Positions 22,896 through 34,275 of a DNA stretch of 64,000 bases are shown here, in pieces. The notes below the pieces were generated by a model. That model was given only the letters and a program-made list of their open reading frames with translations, was not told the origin of the DNA and ran no database searches. The stretch's first letter is position 1. Every line of letters begins with the position of its first letter. The position numbers and the translations under genes are program-made. This stretch comes from Rhipicephalus microplus. Lineage: Eukaryota > Arthropoda > Arachnida > Ixodida > Ixodidae. The DNA is taken from positions 16,904,001-16,968,000 of the forward strand of contig NC_134704.1 in NCBI RefSeq assembly GCF_043290135.1. The letters run 5' to 3'.

Positions 22896-23134
22896 GCCCC
22901 GCCGCGGTGGTCTAGTGGCTAAGGTACTCGGCTACTGACCCGCAGGTCGCGGGTTCAAATCCCGGCTGCGGCGGCTGCATTTCCGATGGAGGCGGAAATG
23001 TTGAAGGCCCGTGTGCTCAGATTTGGGTGCACGTTAAAGAACCCCAGGTGGTCAAAATTTCCGGAGCCCTCCACTACGGCGTCTCTCATAATCATATGGT
23101 GGTTTTGGGACGTTAAAACCCACATATCAATCAA
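22896..23134 (+). mobile_element. Full-length Ruka-like SINE with intact pol III boxes
   Basis: Complete sense copy with a perfect A box (TGGTCTAGTGG, 22908-22918) and perfect B box (GGTTCAAATCC, 22952-22962), body, and an ATATCAATCAA tail. Flanks are TTCACACTCGCCGG (22882-22895) and TTCACAATCGCCGG (23135-23148), 14 bp with one mismatch. Confidence 0.93.
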
Positions 23135-23148
23135 TTCACAATCGCCGG

Positions 23149-23503
23149 CAAGATTTCAGCGCGGTTCTGTTAGAAGGCATGTCGCCATGTTGCTTACTGG
23201 AGTTTATGCATGCCACCACAAAAATGCCGTAAATTAAGCACGAGAGCGCACCTCGTACTTTTCAGCTTCGGAGCGCCAGATGGGCATGACACACACCACT
23301 GCCCGGTGACACGCAAAACGGCTTCGTAACAGTAGCAACAGCAGACCGGAACAGACAGACTGGTGTTCTGTTTACAGAAACAAATACCAGCGTTTGAGTG
23401 ATCTCTGCCTTCGAGCAAGACCGTATAGAGTTGTACCTGAACATGAACAAGCGAGACCGATTCACATATGCGCATTCAGCTTTCTCTTGCAGGGTGAAAG
23501 GAC
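23149..23503. other. Unannotated stretch
   Basis: Nothing recognised. Confidence 0.45.
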
Positions 23504-23682
23504 AGTGACATAGCCAGGGGCTGGTACACCGAGACCATGCCCCCGCCCCCCTCAATTTTTTTATCAATGTCATAAAGAGCTGAAGACTAGAAATAAAGTT
23601 GTTCCATCTGTACATGAAGAGCGAAAAATGGCCATTTCAAAGAGATGCCCCTCCCCCGACAAAATTGTTTGCCTACGCCCAA
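23504..23682. mobile_element. MITE-like element, diverged copy
   Basis: About 180 bp beginning GTGACATAGCCAGGGG and ending with the near-complement GTTTGCCTACGCCC, with C- and G-rich stretches next to the ends. Same plan as the element at 39204-39404 (GTGGCGTATTCAGGG ... CTGCCTAAGGC). The shared core of the ends is GGCGTAGCCA-like. Superfamily not determined; a hAT-like start is possible. Confidence 0.45.
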
Positions 23683-25211
23683 GGAGGGGGTATACTTTCA
23701 TGGCAACCATGACGCATGGACGATGTCATAATTGCTTTGTCTATGGAGACCGCATATGTGCGTACTTCGCTCCCCAAATGCCTTGCGAAATCTCTTTTAA
23801 TCCCCTTACACTCTTTATGTAATCCTGAACCCTGTTCTATAGTCGGCTGAACAAAAATATCGCTGTTTTTCTTTACCGAAAATAACCACCCTCCTCACCG
23901 TCATCTCCGTATAAGGCACGACTGGAAAAAAAATATTGAACATAACATTTTCAAGTAGTCAAGCTGCAGGTATATGTGTCAGTTTTTTTTTCAACTTTTC
24001 TTTAAAGAATCCAAACTTTCACTTACGAGTAAAAAATTATTAAAAACTCTCTGTAAAGTTATTCGTATTTTCCTTTATATCTCTCTCGTTCTTCATTATT
24101 ATACGTTACGCCTCTTTTTTGAAACGGCGCTTACCATCACATTGTGTGATCCTGACACACTTTTTTCTCTTTACCTATATATGAGGAAACATTAGAGCGC
24201 ATATTCTGCGACAATTCTGGCTACAATGCACAGAAAAAATTAATTCCGGTTGCTCTAGCTCATTTAGATCACAGATCGATGACGGCAGGAATCGCTCTAG
24301 AATGTCGTCCTAAGAGGCCTGCCCGGGTGGAGGATACGAATACAGCGCTAAAATTTTCGAAGACGTTAGACTTGCACCGGTGTTTAGAAACTAATTACAT
24401 TGCCATTACTGTAAAATGTGTAACTTTCTGCGTGTGTACTCTCCCTCTTTCATCATTTCTCTATATCTCTATCTTTACAACTCACTCACTCTTTTCCCCA
24501 TCAGTGTAGCATGCTGGTACAACTAGACTGGTTAACATCCGGCCTTCTCATTCTCTCCTGTACGTTCCTTCCTTTTGCTGTTTCTTTTACACCACGTTCA
24601 ATTTTTTCAAGTACACGTAGCCAACAGATTGGTTCCGGTTAGCCAAACTGTATCTTTCTCTTTATGCCTCTTCATTTCTCCGACAGAGACTACCTTTCTT
24701 CCTTTTTTTTTTCTTTGTCCCCCCCGATGCGCTCTCAAGTTCCGGTGGCCGTCGTACGAATTATCATGCCGCAAATCGGCAACGCCACTCGGTGAGACAC
24801 TCGGACGTCATGTTCCTCGGGAAACAGCAAAAGCTCGTCCCTCTCTCTTTCTGGTGCAGTGTGCGTTGCAGCGATTCTAGTCTCGCCATTTCACCGCTGC
24901 GTTCTCCACTGAGGCAGATGGCGAAAAACCATTAGTGACTGCTTGCACTGCCGCTGTTCATTAGATATTGATAATAACCTGCGCCACAGGAAACCAGAGG
25001 GCACGTCGAGTTCTCTCTACTCCACAAACCTGCGCAATGCTATGGAAGCTCAGAAAGTAAACTGAGCGCCGTTAGACTTAAAAGCATAGAATTTTCTAGC
25101 GCTAGCGGGGACCAAAGAAACAAAAGCATGCATGTTTTATCATCCAACAGACGCACTCAGCTGTTCATTATTAACTCGCTCAAAATAATCGATCATTCGA
25201 TATTTTATTTT
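23683..25211. other. Unannotated stretch
   Basis: No gene recognised. 24720-24900 is CpG-rich and followed by normal AT content; no defendable exon. Several pyrimidine tracts (24080-24110, 24640-24720). Confidence 0.4.
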
Positions 25212-25655
25212 AACCTGCAGGTCACGGGATATAATCCCGGCTGCAATGTCTGCGTTCTCGATAGAGACGAAAATGCTGTAGGCCCGTGTGCTCAGATTTG
25301 GGTGCACGTTAAGGAACCCCAGGTGGTCGAAATTTCCGGAGGCCTCAACTGATTGATTTGTGGGGTTTAACGTCCCAAAACCACCATATGATTATGAGAG
25401 ACGCCGTAGTGGAGGGCTCCGGAAATTTCGACCACCTGGGGTTCCTCAACGTGCACCAAAATCTGAACACACGGGCCTACAACGTTTCCGCCTCCATCGG
25501 AAATGCAGCCGCCACAGCCGGGATTTGATCCCGCGACCTGCGGATCAGCAGCCGAGTACCTTAGCCACTAGACCACCGGGGCTGGGCAGGCCTCCACTAC
25601 GGCGTCTTTCAAAATCATATGATTGTTTGAGACGTTCCGACCCAAATATTATTAT
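25212..25655 (+). mobile_element. SINE split by a second SINE
   Basis: A sense-strand SINE starts at 25212 (head truncated before the B box), runs to 25350, and resumes at 25588 (CCTCCACTACGGCGTC) to about 25655. The interruption is a complete opposite-strand SINE, so the host copy is the older insertion. Confidence 0.88.
25351..25587 (-). mobile_element. Full-length SINE nested inside an older SINE
   Basis: Minus-strand complete copy flanked by AGGCCTCAACT (25340-25350) and AGGCCTCCACT (25588-25598), 11 bp with one mismatch. The duplicated sequence is SINE body, which proves insertion into a pre-existing copy. The pair can form a snap-back structure in RNA. Confidence 0.9.
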
Positions 25656-25867
25656 TAATAATATGTTTTAATTCATGTTGGTTTTACTTGTTCTTCTTTT
25701 ATTGAGCTGGATTATCGACCTGGATAGGCTCGTGTGCGTAGACATGCTTGCTACCCTCCGTCACCAGGGTTACTGAGGCTGCCATTCTAATAATTTATTG
25801 TTAGCAATGAATGCTTTGTAATTGGCCCTTTTTCGCATGTTGCGTCTGCCATATTTTGTATAATAAC
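25656..25867. other. Unannotated spacer
   Basis: AT-rich, nothing recognised. Confidence 0.4.
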
Positions 25868-26040
25868 ATGTGTTGTGAATTAACGTCCCAAAACCATCAC
25901 ATGATTATGAGAGATGCCGTATTGAAGGGCTCCGGGAAATGCACGAGCCTCGAGTATTTTCGCCTCCATAGAAAATTCAGCAGCCGCGGCCAGGATTCGA
26001 TACCGCGACCTGAGGGTCACCACTTGAGGGCCGCGACCTG
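25868..26040 (-). mobile_element. Decayed SINE copy
   Basis: Minus-strand match through AACGTCCCAAAACCATCACA, GATTATGAGAGATGCCGTA and a TTCGATACCGCGACCTGAGG head, with an internal deletion of the middle of the body. Confidence 0.75.
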
Positions 26041-27974
26041 AAGACGTAATATCCTACTATATATCAATTAATTATTCAATGAATCAATCAATCAATCAAA
26101 CACTCTAGCACCACAAGCACTGCACCACCCTTGCTGGTCGCCGTATTTCCTTCGTCCTATTTCATCTGGTTTTCTACTAAAATCAATCCTTCTACCATCT
26201 TCGTAATGCATTTTCGACATAGTTAGATGGTGTAAAATTACGCGTATGAACTAAACGAGCAGACAGGATTCACGCCGTAACCGTCCTAACCACTTCACAA
26301 TCATGACATTAAAGGGAAAGCTGGGATAAAAACCGATATTTCTCCAATCAGGGAAAGTACACTTTAAGAACACAAAAATTACTACGCTTGGCACAAGAAG
26401 ACGTGTGCTTAGCAGAAAAGCATGATAACGAAGTGCCTTACCGCCATGGCGTCTTAGATTTTGACGGCGGCTACTTGAGCTCACGTATAGTTTATAATCG
26501 GTAATAACTGCGGTGCATTGTCTCTTGAGGGGTGCAGAGGCTCATTGTACCAAGTTTTAATTAATTTAATTGAGCCAATGTTGCCAAAATAGGAACAATT
26601 TGACATTAAAATCCATGACGCCACGCACTAATATTCTGGCGCGAGATTGAAAAAGAATGTTTTGACCTTGATTGTGTACCTTACAGCTGAAGTTGAGACC
26701 GTGAAATGGTCGATTTGGAGTTTTGAGAGTGAAACACGCGAGAGAATTTCGGAACACTCGGGTCACAAAGTGAGAACTTCGGTAAAATTTGAGAATCAAT
26801 AAGGGGGCAGAGCGCACAGCATTATGTTTACTCAGGTTATTGATAGAAACAGGCATCTCTGCATTCGTAGCTCGCTCATAGTTGCCGAACAGTAGGCCAC
26901 GTTGCCTCAAAGATGTTCTCTAATTCATAGAAAAAACAGCACATTAACACAGGGACTAAGCAAAAAAATATTACGGGACAAACGCTCTCACGTATTCTTT
27001 ACTCTGTGCGTTAAGTTGGCGCTGTGCATGATGAATCGGTACCAACTATAGACCAACCTGATATACTGATGGGCAACAGCAAACAAAAGTACAATATAGT
27101 CATGTGTTTTTCCTTGCCTAAGTAACAAGCAGCGTCTAGCATTCATCAACACTGCATAGTTATCAGACTCAACTTGAATGCACAGCGATGGCTTTACATA
27201 TTCTCTTAATATATCGCGTTCTTTTCCCTAATGAAATCCGCTTGACCTAGCGAAAATTCTAGGCTCTTCTCTTCTCAAAAAATATAAGTGTCTCGGTGTA
27301 CTGCAGGGAAGCCATTACGTGAGCAAAAGACAAACAGAAAACACAGCGCCGTATCTTGATATGCTTTTTTCTCTCATTCATCGCTATAATTTTCTCGTTT
27401 CTCACATTTTCGGGTATTTCTACTGTCCGTACTGAACCTTCATTCCCAATTCTTCCTCAGTGCATTTTATGCGATGACACTATAACCAAGAATCCGAGAG
27501 CCCGCGCTATTATGGAGGGTTCTATTCTCAGAACAGCCCATCAGCATTCGCCCTCGCACAGCCGAAGCAGTAACAAAAGCTCATTGTGCACATGCGCCTA
27601 AATCACGATGTCCCTCTGGGATAATAAGAATAAGCGATGGTTTTTCAGCGAAAACGATGCACGCGCACGCGATTAGTACAGCCGATTGATATCGTTCCTG
27701 CCTGCTATTTGTCCTTTTTTAAGGGGCCTCTGAGCAGCTTCTTAAAATACAAAGAGTGACCGCATTCTTCTTCCCCGGCGTTCTCTTCAGTCCGTCTGGT
27801 ACAACTCGTGACGCGAGCAGTCTGTTTACGTGACGTCATGAGGAGATCGGCTCTCAATTGGTCCATGTGCGAGAAATGCTCGCTGTGAAATGTCTCTTAT
27901 CCTGCTTTGTCGTAAAGTCACACGGCTGTTGTGCCTTGTCGCGCGGAACAATTGTGCGCAATCAAATGGCTTCA
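26041..27974. other. Unannotated stretch
   Basis: Nothing recognised apart from an (AATC)n patch at 26084-26098. Confidence 0.45.
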
Positions 27975-28140
27975 CTTGATTAATTTGTTGAAATCAATCG
28001 ATCAATTCATTTTATTTCACTTTTTATGTTTCCGACTACCCAAGCGGAGATGAGGTGCAATTGACAAGCGCGAAATATTGATAGGCTCAACGCCTAGTGC
28101 TGATTTTGTACACGGGCTTTATAAAAAAAACAAAGTGAAT
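27975..28140 (-). mobile_element. Possible 3' end of a CR1/L2-like LINE
   Basis: On the minus strand the sequence ends GTGAAATAAAATGAATTGAT followed by GATT repeats, an AATAAA signal plus short tandem tail as in other CR1/L2 ends in the window. No coding part is visible, so the call is weak. Confidence 0.35.
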
Positions 28141-28225
28141 ACCGAGGAAGATATGGCTAAGGTTAGTGAGCACTAGCAAGAAACCCTGATTTCGTCATTG
28201 AGCTCGGAGTGGTTGAGGAAACCAT

Positions 28226-28734
28226 AAGAGAGAGAGAGAGAGATAAAAATGCAAGGAAAGGCAGGGAGGTTAACCAGACGCACATTCGGTTTGCTACCCT
28301 GCACTGTGGAGGGGATAAAGGGGAGAAAAGAGGTTGCAGAAAGATGAGAAGGTACACACAATCACGAGCACACTCGGGGAGCACACACAGTTTACAGGCG
28401 GTCGCTCAGGTTTGTTGACTTAAGGTAAAGTAGCAGTGCTTTAGTTGCTTTCTGCGCAACTGAGGCAGATGCCCAAGGTCCTAGTATCTTCTGCACACAA
28501 AATGGTCCGGGGTCAAGTCGATTCAAAACCATCCGTAGCTGGCATCGCTGTGTGTCGTAGCAAGCGCAGCTGCACAGGACGTGTTCGATGGTCTCTTCAT
28601 CTCCGCAGTAGTCACATGTAGGAGTGTCTGCCATACCAATGCGAAAGGAGTACGCCTTTGTGAATGCAACACCCAACCAAAGGCGGCATAACAGTGTCGC
28701 ATCGGAGCGGGAAAGGTGTGATGGTAGCTTTAGC
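28226..28734 (-). mobile_element. 3' fragment of an I/R1-like LINE with 13 bp duplications
   Basis: A 509 bp minus-strand LINE tail: C-terminal coding end, about 170 bp of 3' UTR and a CT-repeat tail (28229-28243). It is flanked by the perfect 13 bp repeat TTGAGGAAACCAT at 28213-28225 and 28735-28747, so it was inserted as a short 5'-truncated copy. The same family occurs decayed at 6720 on the other strand. Confidence 0.85.
28392..28730 (-). pseudogene. I/R1-like LINE C-terminal zinc-knuckle region
   Basis: Minus-strand frame, open to the insertion edge, covering the last 110 or so codons of the LINE protein. It holds LWLGVAFTKAYSFRIGMAD, the zinc motif CDYCGDEETIEHVLCSC (C-x2-C-x7-H-x4-C) and a variable end that stops at 28392. 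Such motifs sit at the C-terminus of I/R1-group polyproteins and are thought to bind template RNA or target DNA. The ATG at 28676 is internal; there is no true start because the 5' part was never inserted. Confidence 0.75.
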
Positions 28735-28755
28735 TTGAGGAAACCATTAAATAAC

Positions 28756-28905
28756 CCCTAAACTATTACGAGTAGAAAGACGAGAGATTAGTTACTTTTT
28801 TTGGCATTCACAATAAAGGCCCTCTAAACCATTCCGAGTACAAAGACGAGGAAGATGTTACTTTTTTACCTTCAGACTAAAGGCTCCCTAAACCACTACG
28901 AACTC
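28756..28905 (+). repeat. About 64 bp tandem repeat, 2.3 copies
   Basis: Units begin CCCTAAACTATTACGAGTA (28756), CCTCTAAACCATTCCGAGTA (28821) and CCCTAAACCACTACGAACT (28885), each followed by AAAGACGAG and a TTACTTTTTT patch in the complete units. The complement of the start also occurs just left of the LINE insertion (GCTCGGAGTGGTTGAGG). Confidence 0.6.
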
Positions 28906-29960
28906 CAGTTTTCTCTACAGCAAATGTTATTGGCTATAGATTACATTTGCCTTACGGAGGAAGGACTCTTAATTCTTCTTTACAATAATTTTTACTCAAG
29001 TCAAAGTAAGTGTGTGCGTAAGCATGTAAGCCCGTGCGCACATCGCCTTCAGTTTGGGGCCAACGGAACAAACAGTTCAGCCCGAAATGGCAACAAGCTC
29101 AAGCAGTTTGCCGTCCTTGTCCGCACGGCCACACTAAATGCGGATGAAGGAATGGAATTACGCACACGAGCCTCTGAATGGATAGAGAATACGGTATCGC
29201 TTATTCATAAAGCCACGCTGCCGCCTTTTGCGTCACCGAAGGAGGTCTTACTAAAAAAAGATTAAACGTGAGAGGTGACCCATCCTGTTTCATCGAGTGC
29301 ATGGTCTTGCAAGGACTCTGGAGTAGAAAAAGAATGATTTCTGAGCTTTTCTACCGAAACAAAGACACGTGGAGGCAGAAAGCTCGCTCAATATTCCATT
29401 ACTTTAGCTTTGCGCGCGGGCTCATGCATCAAAGTCGTTTGATGGCGGTAACATCAAAAGGCTGCACATCGTTCTTATTTTTCTGTGTGTTTTACTGCTA
29501 CCTTCTATACCTACGATTTATAAAAATGTTCGAACATATAGTCGCTCGTACCACCAAATTAATTTATTAAAAGAACGTACATGTTGACTGCACGCTTAAT
29601 GAACCTACTTGCGATGTTGGGATAACCAAAATTTCTTTAAGATAATCCAGAAGTGATGAGTTTTGTCATATAACAAAAAAGCGGGTGAAAAAACATGGGC
29701 CAAATACTTAAACGGAAATAGAGAGTGCGAGAGAACAAAATGGAATACAGAAAAGCAGCAAAAATAATCTATCCAGTGTGCTGCCCAGTGCTGGGAAAGA
29801 GAGACAGAAAAGACAGTGATGTGTTTGTCTACCTTGGTGTTATGTCCCTTTTGCGCTGTTTAAATTTTCAATCATTACGAATCAACCCGCCTAAGTGTTT
29901 GTTCTACCGTAAGTCGATTTGCACGCAACGCAACCCTATTTCTCCGGAAAAGCCTGCGTA
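28906..29960. other. Unannotated stretch
   Basis: Contains a 136-codon plus frame (28855-29265) with no recognisable domain; it starts inside the tandem repeat, which argues against a gene. Otherwise nothing. Confidence 0.4.
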
Positions 29961-29976
29961 TAGACACTCAATGCAA

Positions 29977-30219
29977 TTGATTGATTGATTTGTGGGGTTT
30001 AACGTCCCAAAACCACCATATGATTATGAGAGACGCCGCAGTGGAGGGCTCCGGAAATTTCGACCACCTGGGGTTCTTTAACGTGCACCCGATTCTGAGT
30101 ACACGGGCCTACAACATTTCCGCCTCCATCGGAAATGCAGCCGCCACAGCCGGGATTTGATCCCGTGACCTGCGGGTCAGAAGCCGAGTACCTTAGCCAC
30201 TAGACCACTGTGGCGGGGC
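29977..30219 (-). mobile_element. Full-length Ruka-like SINE with 16 bp duplications
   Basis: Complete minus-strand copy flanked by the perfect 16 bp repeat TAGACACTCAATGCAA at 29961-29976 and 30220-30235, the longest duplication in the window. Low divergence from the consensus of the other copies and a perfect duplication suggest a young insertion. The B box differs from consensus (GGATCAAATCC). Confidence 0.95.
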
Positions 30220-30235
30220 TAGACACTCAATGCAA

Positions 30236-31409
30236 CAAAAAAAATAAGAACGAAAGGACTGTGGTTAACAAATGCGTCAATGCACGGAAACATTAGCGCA
30301 GCATTAGACAGCCAACCAAGTGTTCCGATCATTCTGGTCAAGGAACGGTGTTTCCACGGTTGCTTTAAAGTAACGTCTGCAGCGCATCCAGCTCACCTGA
30401 TTACGTTGAGCAATTACCAATTAAAAACATTGTAGTGCGCTGCTGGCACAGTTATAAAGCACCCCTAATCGTGAATATTTATACAAGTGCAGCCTGTGCA
30501 CCTCTTCGCGCAACAACGTATAGCGCTTCGCTGGGAATTGTACTAGCGTTCATCTGCGAAGGAGCATTAATTCGTACCAGCCCTTGCAATGGCGCTCGAG
30601 GATGCGGTGCTGTAAAATGTGCAGACGACCCGCCAACGCGAGGCAAGCGCGGCGCCAATCTCACGGGCATCCATTTCCGTAATTAAGCTTCTGATTCGCC
30701 GGCAACAACCGCAGTTACCAGTGCAATTTGCATGTCATTGCGAAACAGAGTGTTCCGAGTCGTTGTCTCTCTCGACTCGGAACCCCCCTCCCTCTATCTC
30801 GAAGAGAGGGAGGGGGTATCCATTATACGGTTTAATACTGCTTCAGACTATCACTCATGAATGTGGCCAAGACCACAGAGCTGCGGCGTTAGCGGCGTGT
30901 GTCAATCCTTTAAACGCACTATAACATGTAAATAGCCTAATGGAGCTAGGAAATGTACGGTGGACATAGCTTGCGCGTTTGTAACTGCAGCGCAGTAAAT
31001 CTACCAAATATGGAGATCAATGAAAGGAACTGCGTATGGCGATTCTTCGCCTTCGTGCAATGTCAACCAGTGCTGTCAAGATCTTTTGCCTTTCCTGGGG
31101 AGATCGAAATGGGAAGCCATTCATTGGGAGGCGGCGTTCAGCAGCATACAATTTCGTTCTGAGCCCTCTAATTAAAGCGAGTGAATTCCGACAGAATATT
31201 TTCGCAGTAATCAATCACTCTACAGGGTGGTGGTACTTTATTAGAGGGTTATAATGCGACAATGAGGTGCTGCCATACGCCGGGCATTTTCACACAGTGC
31301 ATAGTGCAGGCGTAAACGTAGTACTCTGCGTGAATGCCGATATTTCAAACAAGCGCTTTCAATACCAACAAAAGTCAGGACATGTTGGGCGTGGGCGTGG
31401 AAGGTAGTT
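30236..31409. other. Unannotated stretch
   Basis: No gene recognised. A perfect 12 bp stem (CCCCCTCCCTCT / AGAGGGAGGGGG) lies at 30784-30816. 30480-30670 is moderately CpG-rich. Confidence 0.45.
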
Positions 31410-32063
31410 TTTATATTACATATTTTGATAATTCATCTGATACTGTCAACCCCATGCTTGGGGCAACTACAGGGAGGGTATCACAAAGTACATAACGTTC
31501 GCACAAAAAAGCACATATAAATACGATATGAATAACCAAGAACAGAAAAATAAGAAGCAAAAAACACTGACTTTACACATAAGAATCGATGAATAGATGC
31601 TCACAACAGAATTTAGCACGCATCACTACAAAGAAAACTGTCTAATGCATTTTCAAAATCCACTGACGTTGTTTGTTGCACAACCGCATTGGGTAAACTA
31701 TTCCACATATCCATTGTCTCTGGAGTGGCGGAAAGTATTCGTGCGTATGAAATAAGGTTGAATTGCTCTACTATTATTAAGACGATCACATCACCTTCCA
31801 AGGGGGCTGAGGATATAAATCCTTATTTATTTCTATTTGCCCGCTTATAATCTTAAAAAAAAGTTTGAGGCGATGTTTGCGCCTGCGATATTCCAAAGAC
31901 TCAAGCTCACAGGACTTTGAGAAAGCCGTGACTGAGTGTGTGCATCGGTATCTACCGCATATGAAACAGGCTGCTAATTCTTGAATTATTTCAATTTTTG
32001 TCCACAACACCTTCTGGTGAGGCGACCACACAATACTAGCGTACTCTAGTTTTTTAGAGCGAA
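31410..32063 (-). pseudogene. C-terminal fragment of a second CR1/L2-like LINE
   Basis: Minus strand. From about 32063 the frame reads KKLEYASIVWSPHQKVL, then IQELAACFICGRYR and LEYRRRKHRLKLFFKIISGQ, the conserved block after the reverse transcriptase in CR1/L2 proteins. Near 31795 the frame shifts and continues with MDMWNSLPNAVV and VDFENALDSFL before a stop at 31613. A 3' UTR of about 200 bp with a CCCAAGCATGGGG stem follows. It differs from the 13.3 kb copy, so it is a separate subfamily. Confidence 0.75.
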
Positions 32064-32241
32064 ACAGACGTCAATCGAATAATGACACAAACAAATCCAA
32101 GTGAACAATACTTTTTTCTTCATTTTTAATACTGGAGAGATGTATTTACATAAGGTATAAAATTACATTAGGATTGTATAGGATTTAGAATAGCAGTAAT
32201 AAACGCGTAAAAGTAGCATCAGGAAAAAATTGCCACTTTGC

Positions 32242-32243
<2 letters not shown>
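32064..32243. other. Unannotated spacer
   Basis: AT-rich, nothing recognised. Confidence 0.4.
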
Positions 32244-32294
<51 letters not shown>

Positions 32295-32303
32295 ATATAT
32301 ATA

Positions 32304-32357
<54 letters not shown>
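32244..32357 (+). repeat. Compound TATC / TA microsatellite
   Basis: (TATC)n at 32244-32291, a (TA)n core about 32291-32306, then (TATC)n again to 32357. Confidence 0.95.
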
Positions 32358-34109
32358 GTTTGTTCTTTTCGCTAGGACGATGACAATTCGTGCTACATCA
32401 ATAAAATTGACCCTATTATGTTAAGAAAGGATTCGGTGATTATATCGGATCCTTGCACCTCAGCTTCCACAAAACATGTCGACTTGCTCCCAAAGCATTC
32501 CAAAAGAAAAATACACCTGAAGTAATTATACAGAAATTGATGCACCGACGGTGGACCTTGTTACAATACAATTTATTTTTAATGACAAAAACCGCGTGAT
32601 TGTGTCGGCAAGTTATCCTCCGTTCACTGTCTTTTATGTATGTTTTTTTTTTGCTTTTGGGAGACATGGGTTTCATTGTACATGTCGGATAATTTTTTCG
32701 TTCCGTGCACCTGCCACTTAACAGGACTGACGGTAGCTGGATAAGACGGAGAAGCTAGATACAGCTTCAGTAAACGATCGTGGTCAATCTAGCGGGTGAT
32801 GCATAACTTCGCAGGAATAACAGCAAGAACACGAAGACCAGGCACAGTGCTGACACGACAATGTCCCGTGTTCATCTGGGTGTTCGTCCTGGTCTTCGCG
32901 TCTCTTGGTCTCGTGTTCGAGCCGCCATTCGTACACCACGCTTTGATATTACTGTCAGGAAGTTGGTAGCCTTGATAAAAAATTAATAATGATAATTGGT
33001 GAAAAAATTTTTCACTACTTGTCTTTTGGTAAATTTTAAAAGCGTTAATCTCATAATCATTTTCTTTCAAGAGTAGGGTAGCGATTATTCATATTGCGCG
33101 AACTCAGGACGAAAACAAAGGCCACGTGAAGACGAGCGCTAGCCTCAGAATTTCACACACCCTCACACCACGAGTGGTAACAACCAAATAAAGCTTTTTC
33201 GTTTGGCAGCAGGGGGTTGGTGCAAACGCTGAAAATGAAGATGCGCGCCCGCCAAACTGCGATGAAGCGCCTGCGGCTAGACGTGAAGGCTTTGTTTGGT
33301 AGTTACCAACCTCCTATCGGTCATGGTGTAAAGGTGTGGGAAATTCTGGGGTGAGTTCTCGTTTTCGCGTGCCTTTTGTGCATATCCTGAGCTTTTGCTA
33401 TCACAATCATGCCCTACCAACTCGCCCATGCCTCCACCCTTCTAAACAGGGTATCAAATCGGGCGTGTATCTGATTTATCACCTTTATTTTTGTAATTTT
33501 TCGTTAAGTCTACCAAACTGTGTGTCACGAATAAATTCCAAGAGCTATATAGGTATAACGGCCATCATACCGCCATATAGAGGTATAACAAACATTATCG
33601 TGTGCAGCACAGAATAATCCCTGTTCTCGCACTGCAAAAATAATTAGCATGTTCTATAACTTCTTTTTTCGCACTTTTGGGGAGCTCCTAACATTTTCGC
33701 GTCAAACTGCACACCGTCAACTTTTCTTCTCAACTTGAGTCTCAACTGTCACTTCTCAACTGTCTCAACTTGAGCGCCGTTGCAAGAATTATGAGGTACA
33801 AGTTGGCCCATCAATACTTCTCGAGATGGAACGGTTGAAACTTATATTGCTCTGTGAAACCTTAGCTTTGCAAAATCCTTCTTCCCTGCTGCTAGTGCTC
33901 GAGATACTGCTCTTACGTCGTTACTGCGCACAATCCCCTTTCAATTTCGGAGTATAACTGCCTTTTATATTTATTGGAAAATGCATTATTTTGTACGTAA
34001 ATAAGAAATAAGCAGCCACTAGAATATAAAGGCGCGAACGCACATGGATCTATTACAACGACGCGGGAAGGTTGTTTTTTTTTAACGAGCAATAGCATTG
34101 TAAAATTGA
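32358..34109. other. Unannotated stretch with one hairpin repeat
   Basis: 32814-32930 contains complementary words ACACGAAGACCAGGCACA and GTCCTGGTCTTCGCGTCT about 60 bp apart, an imperfect hairpin that resembles a tick repeat I remember. Two near-identical words (AGAGGTATAAC- and ATAGGTATAAC-like) sit at 33548 and 33582. Otherwise nothing. Confidence 0.4.
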
Positions 34110-34275
34110 AAAAAAAAACGAAAAGTCGGCCAGGAGGTTAGCCTGAAAAAAGTCCTGCTTAGCTGTGATCTATGCTGTGAAAAAAAGAAAGGGGAATAGA
34201 CAGGTGGAAGAGGTAAAGAGAAAATGATGAGAGATGCGGTAAACTTGTGTACGCGAGTGGGACTGCACAACTTGT
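34110..34275 (-). mobile_element. Possible LINE 3' UTR fragment
   Basis: Plus-strand wording GGCCAGGAGGTTAGCCTGAA, then GCTTAGCTGTGATCTATGC, then AGGGGAATAGACAGG parallels the 3' UTR of the 28.2 kb LINE (GGCAGGGAGGTTAACCAGAC, CTACCCTGCACTG, GGGGATAAAGGGG). Similar order and spacing but low identity; no coding part. Confidence 0.35.

Noticed and set aside
28855..29265. 136-codon plus-strand gene
   Set aside because: It begins inside a tandem repeat, has no domain and no coding-like composition.
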